DNA of 64,000 nucleotides from Legionella saoudiensis (GTDB taxonomy: Bacteria > Pseudomonadota > Gammaproteobacteria > Legionellales > Legionellaceae). Positions 63,384 to 64,000 of this stretch are shown piece after piece. The notes beneath the pieces are model-generated. The model saw nothing but the letters and a program-made list of their open reading frames with translations. It did no database searches and was not told the origin of the DNA. Made by a program: the position numbers and the translations under genes. The stretch is from assembly GCF_001465875.1 (NCBI RefSeq), contig NZ_LN901320.1:186001-250000 (forward strand). The letters run 5' to 3'. Position 1 is the first letter of the stretch; every line of letters begins with the position of its first letter.

Positions 63384-64000
63384 TTGGAACAAAAAATTCC
63401 CCAACACATAGCCATAGTGATGGATGGCAATGGACGCTGGGCTGAAAATAAAGGTCTGCCACGTATTGAAGGTCATAAAGTTGGTGTTGAATCGGTACGA
63501 AAAATGATTCGTGCGTGTATGGCCAAAAATGTTGCTTGTTTAAGTTTATTTGCATTTAGCTCTGAAAACTGGGCTCGTCCCATGGAAGAGGTTTCCTTTT
63601 TAATGGAGTTATTTATAGAGTCCTTGCGTCGAGAGCTTAGCGAATTAAATCAGAATGGAGTGCGGATGTATTTTACAGGAGATCGCAGTTTATTGTCTCC
63701 TAAGCTGCAACAACAAATGCGTGAGGCTGAGTCTGTCACCGCGAATAATACCCAATTGACGCTGAATATCGTAGTCAATTACGGTGGAAAATGGGATTTA
63801 GTTACTGCTGCCAAAAAAGCGGCCCAAGAAATTGTCCAAGGGCAGTTGACTCTTGATGAGCTTAATGAAGCACGTTTTGCCAGTTATTTGGATACGGCGA
63901 ATTTGCCGGATCCAGATTTATTTATTCGTACTAGTGGTGAATTACGCATCAGTAATTTTTTTCTTTGGCAGCTTGCTTATACCGAGCTTTATTTTACAGA
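63384..64000 (+). CDS. uppS: Undecaprenyl diphosphate synthase (truncated at the right edge)
   Basis: The frame starts with TTG at 63384 after AGGAAGAG and stays open to the window end, so about 205 residues are visible. The sequence has [17 protein letters not shown] with catalytic Asp14, the GHKVGVESV helix, [11 protein letters not shown], and [24 protein letters not shown], the cis-prenyltransferase signature. It builds the C55 carrier lipid for peptidoglycan and other envelope polymers. It lies divergent from gpmI. The C-terminus is outside the window. Confidence 0.94.
   Translation, partial: MEQKIPQHIAIVMDGNGRWAENKGLPRIEGHKVGVESVRKMIRACMAKNVACLSLFAFSSENWARPMEEVSFLMELFIESLRRELSELNQNGVRMYFTGDRSLLSPKLQQQMREAESVTANNTQLTLNIVVNYGGKWDLVTAAKKAAQEIVQGQLTLDELNEARFASYLDTANLPDPDLFIRTSGELRISNFFLWQLAYTELYFT

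Overview
The window looks like a chromosomal segment of a Legionella species, probably not L. pneumophila itself. It is AT-rich. It carries the Legionella ProA (Msp) zinc metalloprotease, a Dot/Icm DotE/DotV-type membrane protein, two ankyrin-repeat proteins of type IV effector style, an omptin and a PHA synthase, set among ordinary gammaproteobacterial housekeeping genes. The order proA, then fba/fpr, a dotV-like gene, rpoN, rpmG, trmB, an ankyrin gene, hflK and purA matches my recollection of the L. pneumophila map around proA. That comparison is from memory and was not computed.

Positions 1-11435: the tail of an unknown gene, an M13 metallopeptidase, a run of small secreted or membrane proteins, a GNAT acetyltransferase, a cluster of dispersed repeats, SelO, a short-chain dehydrogenase, an omptin, a 46-residue small ORF joined to a WHAF-motif protein, DciA, a PH-domain membrane protein, adenosine deaminase and a small conserved protein. 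Positions 11436-14842 form an accessory patch: a long non-coding stretch, then a 793-residue protein with an apparent papain-like N-terminal half, ankyrin repeats and a C-terminal membrane segment, then a 152-residue protein built on a 36-residue tandem repeat.

Positions 14942-25000 are mostly core: PitA with its DUF47 partner, a secretin-like periplasmic protein leading into yqgE-ruvX-pyrB, comM, ubiK, a P-II protein, 5-formyl-THF cyclo-ligase, a PA3496-type protein, pabC and a TVP38/DedA protein that overlaps pabC tail to tail. Positions 25164-30667 hold an Aas-like acyltransferase/acyl-ACP synthetase whose acyltransferase motifs are degenerate, a class I PHA synthase, a Pro/Gly-rich secreted peptide, and a 236-residue protein resembling the cysteine protease domain of MARTX and clostridial toxins with the catalytic His replaced by Gln.

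Positions 30853-45866: the aroQ-accB-accC-prmA operon, ProA, an alpha/beta hydrolase, an endonuclease/phosphatase-fold protein, a D-threonine-aldolase-type gene split by an in-frame amber codon, fpr-fba, the DotE/DotV-like gene, a DUF3579 protein, pssA, ptsH, hpf, rpoN and rpmB-rpmG. Positions 46028-64000: trmB, an ankyrin protein, hflK-hflC, purA, a secreted adenosine-deaminase-like protein, an internally shortened substrate-binding protein, NagZ, a 1089-residue unknown protein with a strong nuclear-localisation-like signal, then gpmI-envC-ctp, and the start of uppS running off the right edge.

The best candidates for undescribed biology are the toxin-protease-like protein at 29957-30667, the protease/ankyrin protein at 11933-14314 with its repeat-containing neighbour, and the NLS-bearing 1089-residue protein at 55727-58996. 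No tRNA, rRNA, CRISPR array or insertion sequence was recognised.
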